Below are positions 1 to 5,751 of a DNA stretch of 6,525 nucleotides, one piece after another (the stretch's first letter is position 1; the number at the start of each line of letters is the position of its first letter). A program made the position numbers and the translations under genes. The stretch is taken from contig JALULB010000300.1 of NCBI GenBank assembly GCA_027041035.1, positions 1 through 6,525 of the forward strand, given 5' to 3'. This DNA is from Sedimenticola sp. GTDB lineage: Bacteria; Pseudomonadota; Gammaproteobacteria; Chromatiales; Chromatiaceae. The notes beneath the pieces are model-generated. The model did not search any database. It was not told the DNA's origin and saw nothing but the letters and a program-made list of their open reading frames with translations.

Positions 1-88
1 CGGCCAGCAGCTCGGCGGAGAGCACGATGCCCAATAACAGCCGCACCGAACAAAAATCGGGTAAAAAGCTTTTCTTTTCCTCGGACAT
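1..88 (-). CDS. Partial N-terminus of AlgZ/FimS-like sensor histidine kinase
   Basis: Only the first 29 codons lie in the window; the gene runs off the left edge. The peptide starts MSEEKKSFLPDFCS and continues VRLLLGIVLSAELLA, a short polar start followed by the beginning of a hydrophobic membrane segment. From memory, the FLPDFC...AELLA pattern is typical of the N-terminus of AlgZ/FimS-type (LytS-like) membrane histidine kinases, which pair with AlgR-type regulators. Lying back to back with argH, as algZ/fimS does in Pseudomonas, supports this. An in-frame TAG at 97-95 sits just upstream, so ATG at 88-86 is the first possible ATG start. No convincing Shine-Dalgarno sequence precedes it. The catalytic domains are outside the window, so identity rests on a short stretch plus context. 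Confidence 0.68.
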   Translation of the reverse strand, partial: MSEEKKSFLPDFCSVRLLLGIVLSAELLA

Positions 89-95
89 GGTTCGC

Positions 96-101
96 TATAA
101 T
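96..101 (+). promoter_or_regulatory. Putative -10 box of the argH promoter
   Basis: A perfect TATAAT lies in the divergent intergenic region, predicting a transcript start near 108 and a leader of about 34 nt before argH. At 16-18 bp upstream there is only a T-rich run (70-80) with poor resemblance to TTGACA, so the -35 is weak and an activator may be needed. The box lies 8 bp from the start codon of the divergent gene, so the two promoters must be tightly packed or overlapping. Confidence 0.5.
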
Positions 102-141
102 CAGCCTTCCCTACCACCAATACAATTAAAGAGTACCTGCG

Positions 142-1521
142 ATGAGCGACAAGAAACTCTGGTCCGGCCGCTTCAACGAGCCAACCGACGCCTTCGTCGA
201 GGCATTTACCGCGTCGGTGGACTTCGACCAGCGCATGTACCGTCAGGACATCGCCGGCTCCATCGCTCACGCCACCATGCTCGCGCGCCAGGGCATCATC
301 GAAGAGGACGAACGCGACGCCATCATCGACGGCCTGCAACAGATCCGCGACGACATCGAACACGGCCGTTTCGAATGGTCGGTCGCGCTGGAGGACGTAC
401 ACATGAACATCGAGGCGGCGCTTACCGAGCGTATCGGCGACGCCGGCAAGAAGTTGCATACCGGGCGTTCACGCAACGACCAGGTGGCGACCGACATTCG
501 CCTCTACCTGCGCGACGAGCTTCAGGAGATCCTCGACGAACTGCATCGCCTGGAATACGCCCTGCTGGACCTGGCCGAGGCCGAGGCCGAGACCATCCTG
601 CCCGGCTTCACCCATCTGCAGACCGCCCAGCCGATCACCTTCGGCCATCACCTGATGGCCTGGTTCGAGATGCTGGATCGCGACGCCGAGCGCCTGTCGG
701 ACTGCCGCAGCCGCATGAACCGCATGCCGCTGGGCGCCGCCGCGCTGGCCGGTACCACCTTTCCGATCGACCGCGAATACACCGCCGAGCTGCTCGGCTT
801 CGACGCGCCCTGCGCGAACTCGCTGGACGCGGTGTCCGATCGCGATTTCGCCATCGAGTTCGGCAGCGCCGCCGCGTTGCTGATGATGCACCTGTCGCGC
901 TTCTCCGAGGAGATCATCATCTGGTCGTCGGCGCAGTTCGGCTTCGTCACCCTGTCCGACAGCTTCTGCACCGGCTCGTCGATCATGCCGCAGAAGAAGA
1001 ACCCCGACGTGCCCGAGCTGATCCGCGGCAAGAGCGGTCGCATCTACGGCCACCTGTTCAGCCTGCTGACCCTGATGAAGGCCCAGCCACTGGCCTACAA
1101 CAAAGACAATCAGGAAGACAAGGAGCCGCTGTTCGACATCATCGACAACCTGAAAGGCTCGCTGAAGGTATTCGCCGACATGATCCCGGCAATTACGCCT
1201 CGACGCGAGGCGATGCGCGCCGCCGCGATGCAGGGCTTCGCCACCGCCACCGATCTGGCCGACTACCTGGTGCGCAAGGGCCTGCCGTTTCGCGACGCCC
1301 ACGAGGTCGTCGGCAAGGCGGTCGCCCTCGGCGTCCAGCAGGAGCGCGACCTGTCGGAGATGAGCCTGGACGAGCTGCGCGGCTTCTCGCCATTGATCGA
1401 CGCCGACGTGTTCGACATCCTGACCCTGGAAGGCTCGGTCGCCGCGCGCGATCACATCGGCGGCACCGCGCCGCACCAGGTTCGCCTGGCGATAGGCCGC
1501 GCCCGGCAGCGATTACCTTGA
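142..1521 (+). CDS. argH: Argininosuccinate lyase
   Basis: Cytoplasmic enzyme that splits argininosuccinate into arginine and fumarate, the last step of arginine synthesis. The 459-residue product is full length for the family (E. coli about 457). It starts [11 protein letters not shown], typical of bacterial ArgH. The fumarase/aspartase superfamily landmarks are intact: HTGRSRNDQ at residues 106-114, THLQTAQP at 157-164 with the catalytic His158, and the signature [12 protein letters not shown] at 278-289 with the catalytic Ser280 on the flexible loop. ATG 142 is chosen because the conserved N-terminus begins there; a weak AAAGAG lies 8 nt upstream. A longer overlapping frame from 27 to 1541 encodes an Arg/His-rich low-complexity product and is a shadow. 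The gene is transcribed away from the kinase gene. A regulatory site for the next gene begins 17 bp after the stop. Confidence 0.98.
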   Translation: MSDKKLWSGRFNEPTDAFVEAFTASVDFDQRMYRQDIAGSIAHATMLARQGIIEEDERDAIIDGLQQIRDDIEHGRFEWSVALEDVHMNIEAALTERIGDAGKKLHTGRSRNDQVATDIRLYLRDELQEILDELHRLEYALLDLAEAEAETILPGFTHLQTAQPITFGHHLMAWFEMLDRDAERLSDCRSRMNRMPLGAAALAGTTFPIDREYTAELLGFDAPCANSLDAVSDRDFAIEFGSAAALLMMHLSRFSEEIIIWSSAQFGFVTLSDSFCTGSSIMPQKKNPDVPELIRGKSGRIYGHLFSLLTLMKAQPLAYNKDNQEDKEPLFDIIDNLKGSLKVFADMIPAITPRREAMRAAAMQGFATATDLADYLVRKGLPFRDAHEVVGKAVALGVQQERDLSEMSLDELRGFSPLIDADVFDILTLEGSVAARDHIGGTAPHQVRLAIGRARQRLP

Positions 1522-1537
1522 ACAGTGAAAGGGAATC

Positions 1538-1551
1538 TTGATCGACCTCAA
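1538..1551. promoter_or_regulatory. Putative FNR/Anr-type operator upstream of the hemerythrin gene
   Basis: The site reads TTGAT-CGAC-CTCAA, matching the FNR/Anr/Dnr consensus TTGAT-N4-ATCAA at 9 of 10 defined positions. Its centre falls between 1544 and 1545. A -10-like TAAGAT at 1575-1580 predicts a transcript start near 1586, which puts the box centre at -41.5, the standard class II activator position. The target gene encodes an oxygen-binding hemerythrin, so low-oxygen induction is biologically sensible. This is inferred from pattern and spacing only; no regulator gene is in the window. Confidence 0.55.
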
Positions 1552-1574
1552 AGCCCCGCCACCGGGCCACGTCT

Positions 1575-1580
1575 TAAGAT
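1575..1580 (+). promoter_or_regulatory. Putative -10 box of the hemerythrin promoter
   Basis: TAAGAT matches 4 of 6 bases of TATAAT. It lies 24-29 bp downstream of the end of the FNR-type box, the usual class II geometry, and no good -35 is present, as expected for an activator-dependent promoter. The predicted start near 1586 leaves a leader of about 23 nt before ATG 1609. Confidence 0.42.
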
Positions 1581-1608
1581 GAGGGTTTTCGCCAGCAGGA
1601 AACCCAGC

Positions 1609-2046
1609 ATGACCGATTATCCCAGCCCGGTACTGGCCACCGAGGACATCCCCCCGGTCGCCGTCGATTCGATGAACGCAACCCACAAGGAAGAAGTCGA
1701 ATTGATCAACCAGCTCGGCGAGCTGCTGCGCGCCGCCGCCGATGGCACACCGGACGACGCCGCGATCAGCGCCCAGTTGAAGGCCTGGCTGGAGCACACC
1801 CGCGCGCATTTCGAGCGCGAGAACCGGCTGATGCGAGAATACGCCTTTCCGCCCTACGGGGTACATGCCGCCGAGCATGCCAACGTACTTGCCGAACTGG
1901 AGACCCTGCGCGACCTGTGGGAGCAAAACCACAACCCCGAACCCCTGACCCGCTATGTCTTCGACCGTTGGCCCGCCTGGTTCGACAGGCATGTCAACAG
2001 CATGGACAAGGTGACCGCCCAGTTTCTCAGCCAGTTCATCTCTTGA
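1609..2046 (+). CDS. Bacteriohemerythrin (single-domain di-iron oxygen-binding protein)
   Basis: Soluble four-helix-bundle protein that binds oxygen reversibly at a non-heme di-iron centre; proposed roles in bacteria are oxygen storage, delivery or sensing. The 145-residue product carries all seven expected ligands with hemerythrin spacing: His26, His67 and Glu71 (HFERE), His86 and His90 (HAAEH), and His128 with Asp133 (HVNSMD). No extra domain, signal peptide or membrane segment is visible. The frame is open from an ATG at 1525 and another at 1579, but ATG 1609 is preferred: AGGA at 1597-1600 lies 8 nt upstream, and both earlier ATGs lie upstream of the predicted transcript start. The gene is probably transcribed alone, between an FNR-type promoter and a strong hairpin just after its stop. 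Confidence 0.93.
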   Translation: MTDYPSPVLATEDIPPVAVDSMNATHKEEVELINQLGELLRAAADGTPDDAAISAQLKAWLEHTRAHFERENRLMREYAFPPYGVHAAEHANVLAELETLRDLWEQNHNPEPLTRYVFDRWPAWFDRHVNSMDKVTAQFLSQFIS

Positions 2047-2052
2047 AGAGGG

Positions 2053-2084
2053 TGTCGCAAAAGTCCGTCCTGGACTTTGCGACA
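2053..2084. repeat. Strong hairpin after the hemerythrin gene
   Basis: Arms TGTCGCAAAAGTCC (2053-2066) and GGACTTTGCGACA (2072-2084) form a 13-bp stem with one bulged A and a 5-nt loop GTCCT. It starts 6 bp after the hemerythrin stop. No T-tract follows on either strand, so it is not a canonical intrinsic terminator. It could stabilise the transcript 3' end, end transcription weakly, or be a dispersed palindrome or mobile-element end. Confidence 0.6.
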
Positions 2085-2114
2085 AGCTCTGGAATGGCGG
2101 CGCTCGCGGCGGCC

Positions 2115-2123
2115 TGTTATCGT
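2115..2123 (+). promoter_or_regulatory. Possible extended -10 for the DsrE-like gene
   Basis: TGTTATCGT resembles an extended -10 (TGn followed by TATCGT, 4 of 6). The expected -35 position (TGGCGG, 2095-2100) is poor. It would start transcription near 2130, inside the hairpin that covers the ribosome binding site. Weak candidate, reported because a promoter is needed between the preceding hairpin and the gene. Confidence 0.22.
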
Positions 2124-2126
2124 AGC

Positions 2127-2151
2127 GGGTTCCAACAGCATTCAGGAACCC
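2127..2151 (+). promoter_or_regulatory. Hairpin enclosing the ribosome binding site of the DsrE-like gene
   Basis: GGGTTCC (2127-2133) and GGAACCC (2145-2151) form a perfect 7-bp stem with an 11-nt loop. The Shine-Dalgarno sequence AGGAA (2144-2148), 7 nt before ATG 2156, falls almost wholly in the right arm. In RNA this would mask the ribosome binding site, so translation may be conditionally controlled. A start near 2130 would remove part of the left arm and weaken the structure. Confidence 0.45.
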
Positions 2152-2155
2152 AGCC

Positions 2156-2494
2156 ATGAAAGTCGCCTACATCTTCTCCACCCAGGGTCATTCCGTCTCC
2201 TTCAAGCTCGGCAAGATGATCCTGCCGCAGCTGGAAGCCGACGCGCACGGCGTCGAGGTGGTCGGCATGTTCTTCTTCGAGGACAACAACTACGTGCTGG
2301 TGAAGGACAACCCGATCGGCGAACGCCTGGCGAAAGTCGCACGGGACAAGGGCATGCTGCTGATGGGCTGCGATCAATGCTGCGACGAGCGCCAGATCAG
2401 CAACAAACTGGTCGACGGCGCCGTCATCGGCTGCTTTCCCGATCTCTACGCGGCCCTGTCCGGCAACATGCCGGATCAGGTGATCACCCTGTAG
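2156..2494 (+). CDS. DsrE/DsrF-like small cysteine protein (SaoD-like)
   Basis: A 112-residue cytoplasmic protein with the beta-alpha start of the DsrE/DsrF/TusD fold (MKVAYIFSTQGHS), a FKLGKMILPQLE helix, the strand EVVGMFFFEDN, and conserved NPIGERLAKVA. Cysteines stand at 72, 75, 76 and 93; the MGCDQCC motif (70-76) occupies the place where DsrE-fold proteins carry their active cysteine. The family includes sulfur carriers that hold persulfides. The sequence resembles what I recall as the DsrE-related SaoD group, but I cannot confirm this. SD AGGAA at 2144-2148 fixes the start. Alanine dehydrogenase begins only 4 bp after the stop, so the two are probably co-transcribed. Sulfur transfer is inferred from the fold and cysteines; the substrate is unknown. 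Confidence 0.83.
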   Translation: MKVAYIFSTQGHSVSFKLGKMILPQLEADAHGVEVVGMFFFEDNNYVLVKDNPIGERLAKVARDKGMLLMGCDQCCDERQISNKLVDGAVIGCFPDLYAALSGNMPDQVITL

Positions 2495-2498
2495 ACGC

Positions 2499-3611
2499 AT
2501 GCGCATCGGCGTTCCCCGCGAGATCAAGGCACAGGAGACGCGCGTCGGCCTGACGCCCAACGCGACGCACGCGTTGGCGACCGCCGGCCACGCGGTACGC
2601 GTGCAATCCGGCGCCGGATCGGCGGCCGGTTTCAGCGATGCCGACTACATCGCCGCCGGCGCCGCCGTCGTGGACGATGCCGCCAGCGCCTGGGACACGG
2701 AGCTGGTGGTCAAGGTCAAGGAACCGCAAGCGGCGGAGTACCCGCTATTGCGCGACGGCCTGATCTTGTTCACCTACCTGCATCTGGCGGCGATGCCCGA
2801 ACTGACCCGCGTGTTACTCGACAGCGGCATCACCGGCATCGCCTACGAAACCGTCACCGACCGGCATGGCCGCCTGCCCCTGCTGACGCCGATGAGCGAG
2901 GTCGCCGGGCGCATCGCCACCCAGGCCGGCGCGCACGCCCTGCACAATATCACCGGCGGCAGGGGCGTGCTGCTCGGTGGCGTGCCCGGCGTCGCGCCCG
3001 GTCGCGTGGTGGTGCTCGGCGGCGGCGTGGTCGGGCTGAACGCCGCGCGCATCGCGCTCGGCATGGGCGCCGATACCTGTCTGCTCGACATCGATCCCGA
3101 GCGCCTGCGCGCACTCGACGAACGATTCGGGCCGGCACTGAAGACACGCTACGCCGACCAGAAAAGCATCGACGAACTGGCGACCCGGGCCGACCTGCTG
3201 ATCGGCGCGGTGCTTATCCCCGGGCACAGCGCGCCGAAGCTGATCCGGCGGGAAAGCGTCGCGCGGATGCGCCCCGGCGCGGTGATCGTCGACGTCGCCA
3301 TCGACCAGGGCGGCTGCGTCGAAACCGCGCGCGCGACGACACACGCCGAACCCACCTACATCGAGGCCGGCGTGGTGCACTACGCCGTCGCCAACATCCC
3401 GGCCGCCTGCGGTCGTACCGCGACCCAGGCACTTGGCAACGCCACCCTGCCGTATGTGCTGAAACTCGCCGATCGCGGCATCGACGCGCTGCGCGACGAC
3501 CCCCGCCTGCTGCGCGGATTGAACGTCCATCGCGGACGCCTGACGCATCCGGCCGTCGCCGAATCACTGGGCCTCGAACTCACGCCGGCGGAACAGGCGC
3601 TGTCCCACTGA
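2499..3611 (+). CDS. ald: Alanine dehydrogenase
   Basis: NAD-dependent oxidation of L-alanine to pyruvate and ammonium, or the reverse, in the cytoplasm. The 370-residue length and start [10 protein letters not shown] fit the family. Active-site residues known from bacterial Ald are present: Arg15, Lys74 (KVKEP), His95 (TYLHLA) and Asp269 (DVAIDQGG). The Rossmann glycine motif [12 protein letters not shown] is at 173-184, and Asp197 at the end of the next strand suggests NAD rather than NADP use. The conserved stretch usually resembling NMPGAVPRTST reads [11 protein letters not shown] here (299-309), a visible departure. The C-terminus is also short of the family's usual wording but keeps [16 protein letters not shown]. 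There is no clear SD and the start is 4 bp after the DsrE-like stop, which suggests translational coupling. Confidence 0.95.
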   Translation: MRIGVPREIKAQETRVGLTPNATHALATAGHAVRVQSGAGSAAGFSDADYIAAGAAVVDDAASAWDTELVVKVKEPQAAEYPLLRDGLILFTYLHLAAMPELTRVLLDSGITGIAYETVTDRHGRLPLLTPMSEVAGRIATQAGAHALHNITGGRGVLLGGVPGVAPGRVVVLGGGVVGLNAARIALGMGADTCLLDIDPERLRALDERFGPALKTRYADQKSIDELATRADLLIGAVLIPGHSAPKLIRRESVARMRPGAVIVDVAIDQGGCVETARATTHAEPTYIEAGVVHYAVANIPAACGRTATQALGNATLPYVLKLADRGIDALRDDPRLLRGLNVHRGRLTHPAVAESLGLELTPAEQALSH

Positions 3612-3618
3612 TACGCGG

Positions 3619-3624
3619 TATAAT
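3619..3624 (+). promoter_or_regulatory. Putative -10 box upstream of the inserted element
   Basis: A perfect TATAAT lies 7 bp after the ald stop codon. The -35 position at 17 bp (GGCGCT, 3596-3601) is poor. Predicted transcript start is near 3631. If the 199-bp element and one target copy are removed, this box would sit upstream of the secreted-protein gene with a leader of about 33 nt, so it is the likely original promoter of that gene. Confidence 0.42.
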
Positions 3625-3640
3625 CGCTGGTTTTATCGTA

Positions 3641-3648
3641 CCCGAATG
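3641..3648 (+). repeat. Left target-site duplication of the IS66-like element
   Basis: CCCGAATG directly abuts the left GTAA end of the element and matches CCTGAATG at 3848-3855 in 7 of 8 positions. Eight bp is the duplication length known for IS66-family elements. Confidence 0.62.
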
Positions 3649-3677
3649 GTAACTACTCAGCTAACCGCTGAAATGTG
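3649..3677 (+). repeat. Left inverted repeat, 29 bp, of the MITE
   Basis: This 29-bp segment matches the reverse complement of 3788-3816 at 24 of 29 positions, with runs GTAACT, CTCAG and CCGCTGAAATG conserved. Its first 13 bp also match the extreme right end perfectly, so the left end has two inverted partners. Confidence 0.7.
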
Positions 3678-3787
3678 CCAGCTCTGCGTTCAAAAATGGT
3701 CATTTACACTTGTAACCCGGCAATTGCTCCTGCATTGCCCTAATAAGTTACATCCCTGTAACGATCACATTTTTTGCCTTGATCTGA

Positions 3788-3816
3788 CGCATTTCAGCGG
3801 CGATCTGAGCAGTTAC
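3788..3816 (-). repeat. Inner right inverted repeat of the MITE
   Basis: On the minus strand this reads GTAACTGCTCAG followed by ATCGCCGCTGAAATGCG, matching the left end at 24 of 29 positions. The sequence just outside it (3817-3824, TCTTCCTT) does not match the left flank, so it is not the present element border. Confidence 0.68.
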
Positions 3817-3834
3817 TCTTCCTTTGATCTACTC

Positions 3835-3847
3835 GCTGAGTAGTTAC
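3835..3847 (-). repeat. Outer right inverted repeat of the MITE
   Basis: A 13-bp perfect inverse of the left end (GCTGAGTAGTTAC on the plus strand). It is the outermost copy and is followed at once by the right target duplication, so it marks the actual element border. The match to the left end stops sharply after 13 bp. Confidence 0.7.
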
Positions 3848-3855
3848 CCTGAATG
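3848..3855 (+). repeat. Right target-site duplication of the IS66-like element
   Basis: CCTGAATG follows the right end of the element and matches the left copy CCCGAATG except at one base. The single mismatch suggests the insertion is not very recent. The copy ends 3 bp before the ribosome binding site of the next gene. Confidence 0.62.
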
Positions 3856-3870
3856 ATTGGAGAAAAGCGT

Positions 3871-4293
3871 ATGTATTCCAGATTCCTTGGCGGCCTGTTG
3901 CTGCTTGCCGCCGGCAGCCTGCAAGCCGGGCATCCGCCGTGGCCGTTGGAGATCATCGAGCGCTTCGACAGCGCCAAGGTCGTCGTGTATGCCAAGGAGG
4001 ACGACATCGCCGCCTCGCCCGAATGGCGACCCGCCGACGGCGCGCCGCCGTTCACCCTGGCCGATCTGCTGAAAAGCGTCGCGCAATGGCAAGCCAGGCT
4101 GCCGGCGATGGCCAACTCGACCATCCACACCATCGAACTGAAACCGATCGCGCACCACGAACAACAGAACCGCTGGTACTACCTGGTGCAGTTGAAAGAC
4201 AAGCCCGGCGCGCGCCATCCGACCCACTACGTCGGCGTATTGCTCAGTGGCAAGGTGTTGCCCGTCATCGAGGAACCGGCGGCGATCAAATAG
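3871..4293 (+). CDS. Small secreted protein of unknown function
   Basis: I do not recognise this gene. The 140-residue product begins MYSRFLGGLLLLAAGSLQAG, a typical Sec signal peptide with likely cleavage after SLQA (residue 19) and no lipobox cysteine, so a soluble periplasmic or secreted protein is expected. The mature part of about 120 residues has no cysteine and no further membrane segment; it contains PPFTLADLLKSVAQWQARLP (residues 55-74), an NRWYYLVQL strand, and YVGVLLSGKVLPVIE near the end. ATG 3871 is chosen because GGAGAA (3859-3864) sits 6 nt upstream and the signal peptide begins there; ATG 3853 overlaps the target duplication and has no SD. The gene ends 12 bp from the convergent trkH stop. 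Its leader is interrupted by the MITE. Confidence 0.82.
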   Translation: MYSRFLGGLLLLAAGSLQAGHPPWPLEIIERFDSAKVVVYAKEDDIAASPEWRPADGAPPFTLADLLKSVAQWQARLPAMANSTIHTIELKPIAHHEQQNRWYYLVQLKDKPGARHPTHYVGVLLSGKVLPVIEEPAAIK

Positions 4294-4305
4294 CCGCATC
4301 TATCC

Positions 4306-5751
4306 TCAACGCCGCCAGAACTCCGGCATCAACAGCACCAGGATGGTGAAGATCTCCAGCCGCCCGAGCAGCATCGCGAAGGCGGCGATCAGCTTGCCGC
4401 TGTCGCTGACATCGGCAAAGGTGCTGGCGACCTGGCCTAGCCCCGGCCCGAGGTTGTTCATGCTGGTGGCGATCGCCGAGAACGCCGAGACCTGGTCCAG
4501 GCCGGCGTGCATCATCAACAGCATCAGCACCACGAACGAGAGGACATAGGCGGCGAAGAAGCCCCACACCGCCTCCAGGGTGCGCTCGCGCAGCACCCGT
4601 CCGCCGAGGCGAACCGGTATCAACGCGCGCGGATGGATCAGGCGTTTCACCTCACGCAGTCCGATCTGCGCCAGCACCATCACGCGCAACACCTTCATGC
4701 CACCGGCGGTGGAGCCGCCACAGCCACCGATAAAGCTGATGAAGATCAGCAGCACCGGCAGAAAATCCGGCCAGTGGGAGAAGTCCACCGTGCCGAAGCC
4801 GGTACTGGTGATCACCGACACTACCTCGAATACCGCGTTACGCAGGCTCGGCGGCATGCTGTGGTATTCGCCGCTGGTGCGCAGCATCAGCGTGACCAGC
4901 GCGACAATCGCTACCACGAAGAACAGAAAGAAACGTACCTCGACATCCTGAAAGTAGGGCTTGATGCTGTGCTGCCGAAAGGCGAGGAAATGCACGCTGA
5001 AGTTGATCGCGCCGGCCAGCATGAAGACCACCGCGATGCCCTCGATCAGCGAACTGTGAAACCAGCCGAGCGAGGCATCGTGGGTCGAAAAGCCGCCGGT
5101 CGATACGGTCGACAGGCTGTGCGCGATAGCATCGAACGGCGTCATGCCGGCCAGCCAGTAGGCCAGCGCGTTGGCGACCGTGATGCCGACATAGATCACC
5201 CACAGGGTACGCGCGGTCTGCGCCAGGCGCGGCGTCAGCTTCTCCTCCTTCATCGGCCCGGGGGCCTCGGCGCGATACAATTGCATGCCGCCGATGCCGA
5301 CCAATGGCAGTACCGCGACGGCCAGCACAATCATCCCCATGCCGCCGAACCACTGCAATTGCTGACGATAGAAGAGCACCGACCTGGGCAGCTCGTCCAG
5401 CCCGCTGATCACCGTGGCGCCGGTGGTGGTGAACGCCGAAACCGCCTCGAACAGGGCGTCGACGAAGGACAGATGCGCGCCGAACAGAAACGGCAGTGCC
5501 GCCATCGCGCTGATGCCCGCCCAGAAAATCGCGACGACAAGGAAGCCGTCACGCGTGGCCAGGTCGTCGCTGGCGTGACGGCCAAACCAGGCGAACACCA
5601 GGCCGGGCAACAGGATCACGATCAGCGAGGTCAGAAAATGCTCCGCCTCGCCGTCGCCATACCACAGCGAGACGGCGATCGGGATCAGCATCGTCAGGCT
5701 GAAGGCCATGCAGAAGAAACCGACGATGCGCAGGATGGTGGCACCGCGCAT
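4306..5751 (-). CDS. trkH: Trk potassium uptake channel subunit TrkH
   Basis: Inner-membrane channel subunit that takes up K+ and is gated by the cytoplasmic NAD/ATP-binding protein TrkA (not in this window). The 481-residue length matches TrkH (E. coli 483). The four selectivity-filter loops of the Trk/Ktr/HKT fold are visible: TTTGAT (108-113), STGGFS (217-222), TSTGFGT (315-321) and NNLGPG (432-437). Family motifs QWFGGMGM (133-140), GGCGGSTAGGMK (342-353) and LGRLEIFT (462-469) are also intact. The N-terminus (LRIVGFFCMAFSLTM then SLWYGDGE) agrees with the TrkH/TrkI start, supporting ATG at 5751, although the SD is weak (GGGG about 8 nt upstream). It lies 45 bp downstream of ybjQ on the same strand and may be co-transcribed. 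Its 3' end converges on the secreted-protein gene with no evident terminator between. Confidence 0.97.
   Translation of the reverse strand: MRGATILRIVGFFCMAFSLTMLIPIAVSLWYGDGEAEHFLTSLIVILLPGLVFAWFGRHASDDLATRDGFLVVAIFWAGISAMAALPFLFGAHLSFVDALFEAVSAFTTTGATVISGLDELPRSVLFYRQQLQWFGGMGMIVLAVAVLPLVGIGGMQLYRAEAPGPMKEEKLTPRLAQTARTLWVIYVGITVANALAYWLAGMTPFDAIAHSLSTVSTGGFSTHDASLGWFHSSLIEGIAVVFMLAGAINFSVHFLAFRQHSIKPYFQDVEVRFFLFFVVAIVALVTLMLRTSGEYHSMPPSLRNAVFEVVSVITSTGFGTVDFSHWPDFLPVLLIFISFIGGCGGSTAGGMKVLRVMVLAQIGLREVKRLIHPRALIPVRLGGRVLRERTLEAVWGFFAAYVLSFVVLMLLMMHAGLDQVSAFSAIATSMNNLGPGLGQVASTFADVSDSGKLIAAFAMLLGRLEIFTILVLLMPEFWRR

Larger units (their letters stand above)
3649..3847. mobile_element. IS66-like MITE, 199 bp, non-autonomous
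   Basis: The element is bounded by perfect 13-bp inverted ends, GTAACTACTCAGC (3649-3661) and GCTGAGTAGTTAC (3835-3847), flanked by an 8-bp duplication with one mismatch. Inverted ends starting 5'-GTAA and 8-bp duplications are established traits of the IS66 family. The interior is AT-richer than its surroundings and shows no credible gene: the 65-codon open frame from 3646 begins at the element edge and looks like nothing familiar. A second, longer copy of the left end lies inverted at 3788-3816. GTAAC or GTTAC occurs six times within the element. The family assignment is inferred from ends and duplication only, without a parent element to compare. Confidence 0.68.

Noticed and set aside
27..1541. 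A 504-codon plus-strand frame overlapping argH
   Set aside because: It encodes low-complexity Arg/His-rich sequence and is a frame shadow of argH, whose family motifs are intact.
1525..1608. Upstream start for the hemerythrin giving 28 more residues
   Set aside because: The extension is not hemerythrin-like, overlaps the FNR-type box and -10, and the well-spaced AGGA supports ATG 1609.
3646..3843. A 65-codon open frame inside the MITE
   Set aside because: It starts at the element edge without a ribosome binding site, contains the inverted repeats in its coding sequence, and resembles no known protein.
4294..4305. Bidirectional terminator between the convergent genes
   Set aside because: The 12-bp gap has no inverted repeat or T-tract; any terminator must lie within the coding ends.
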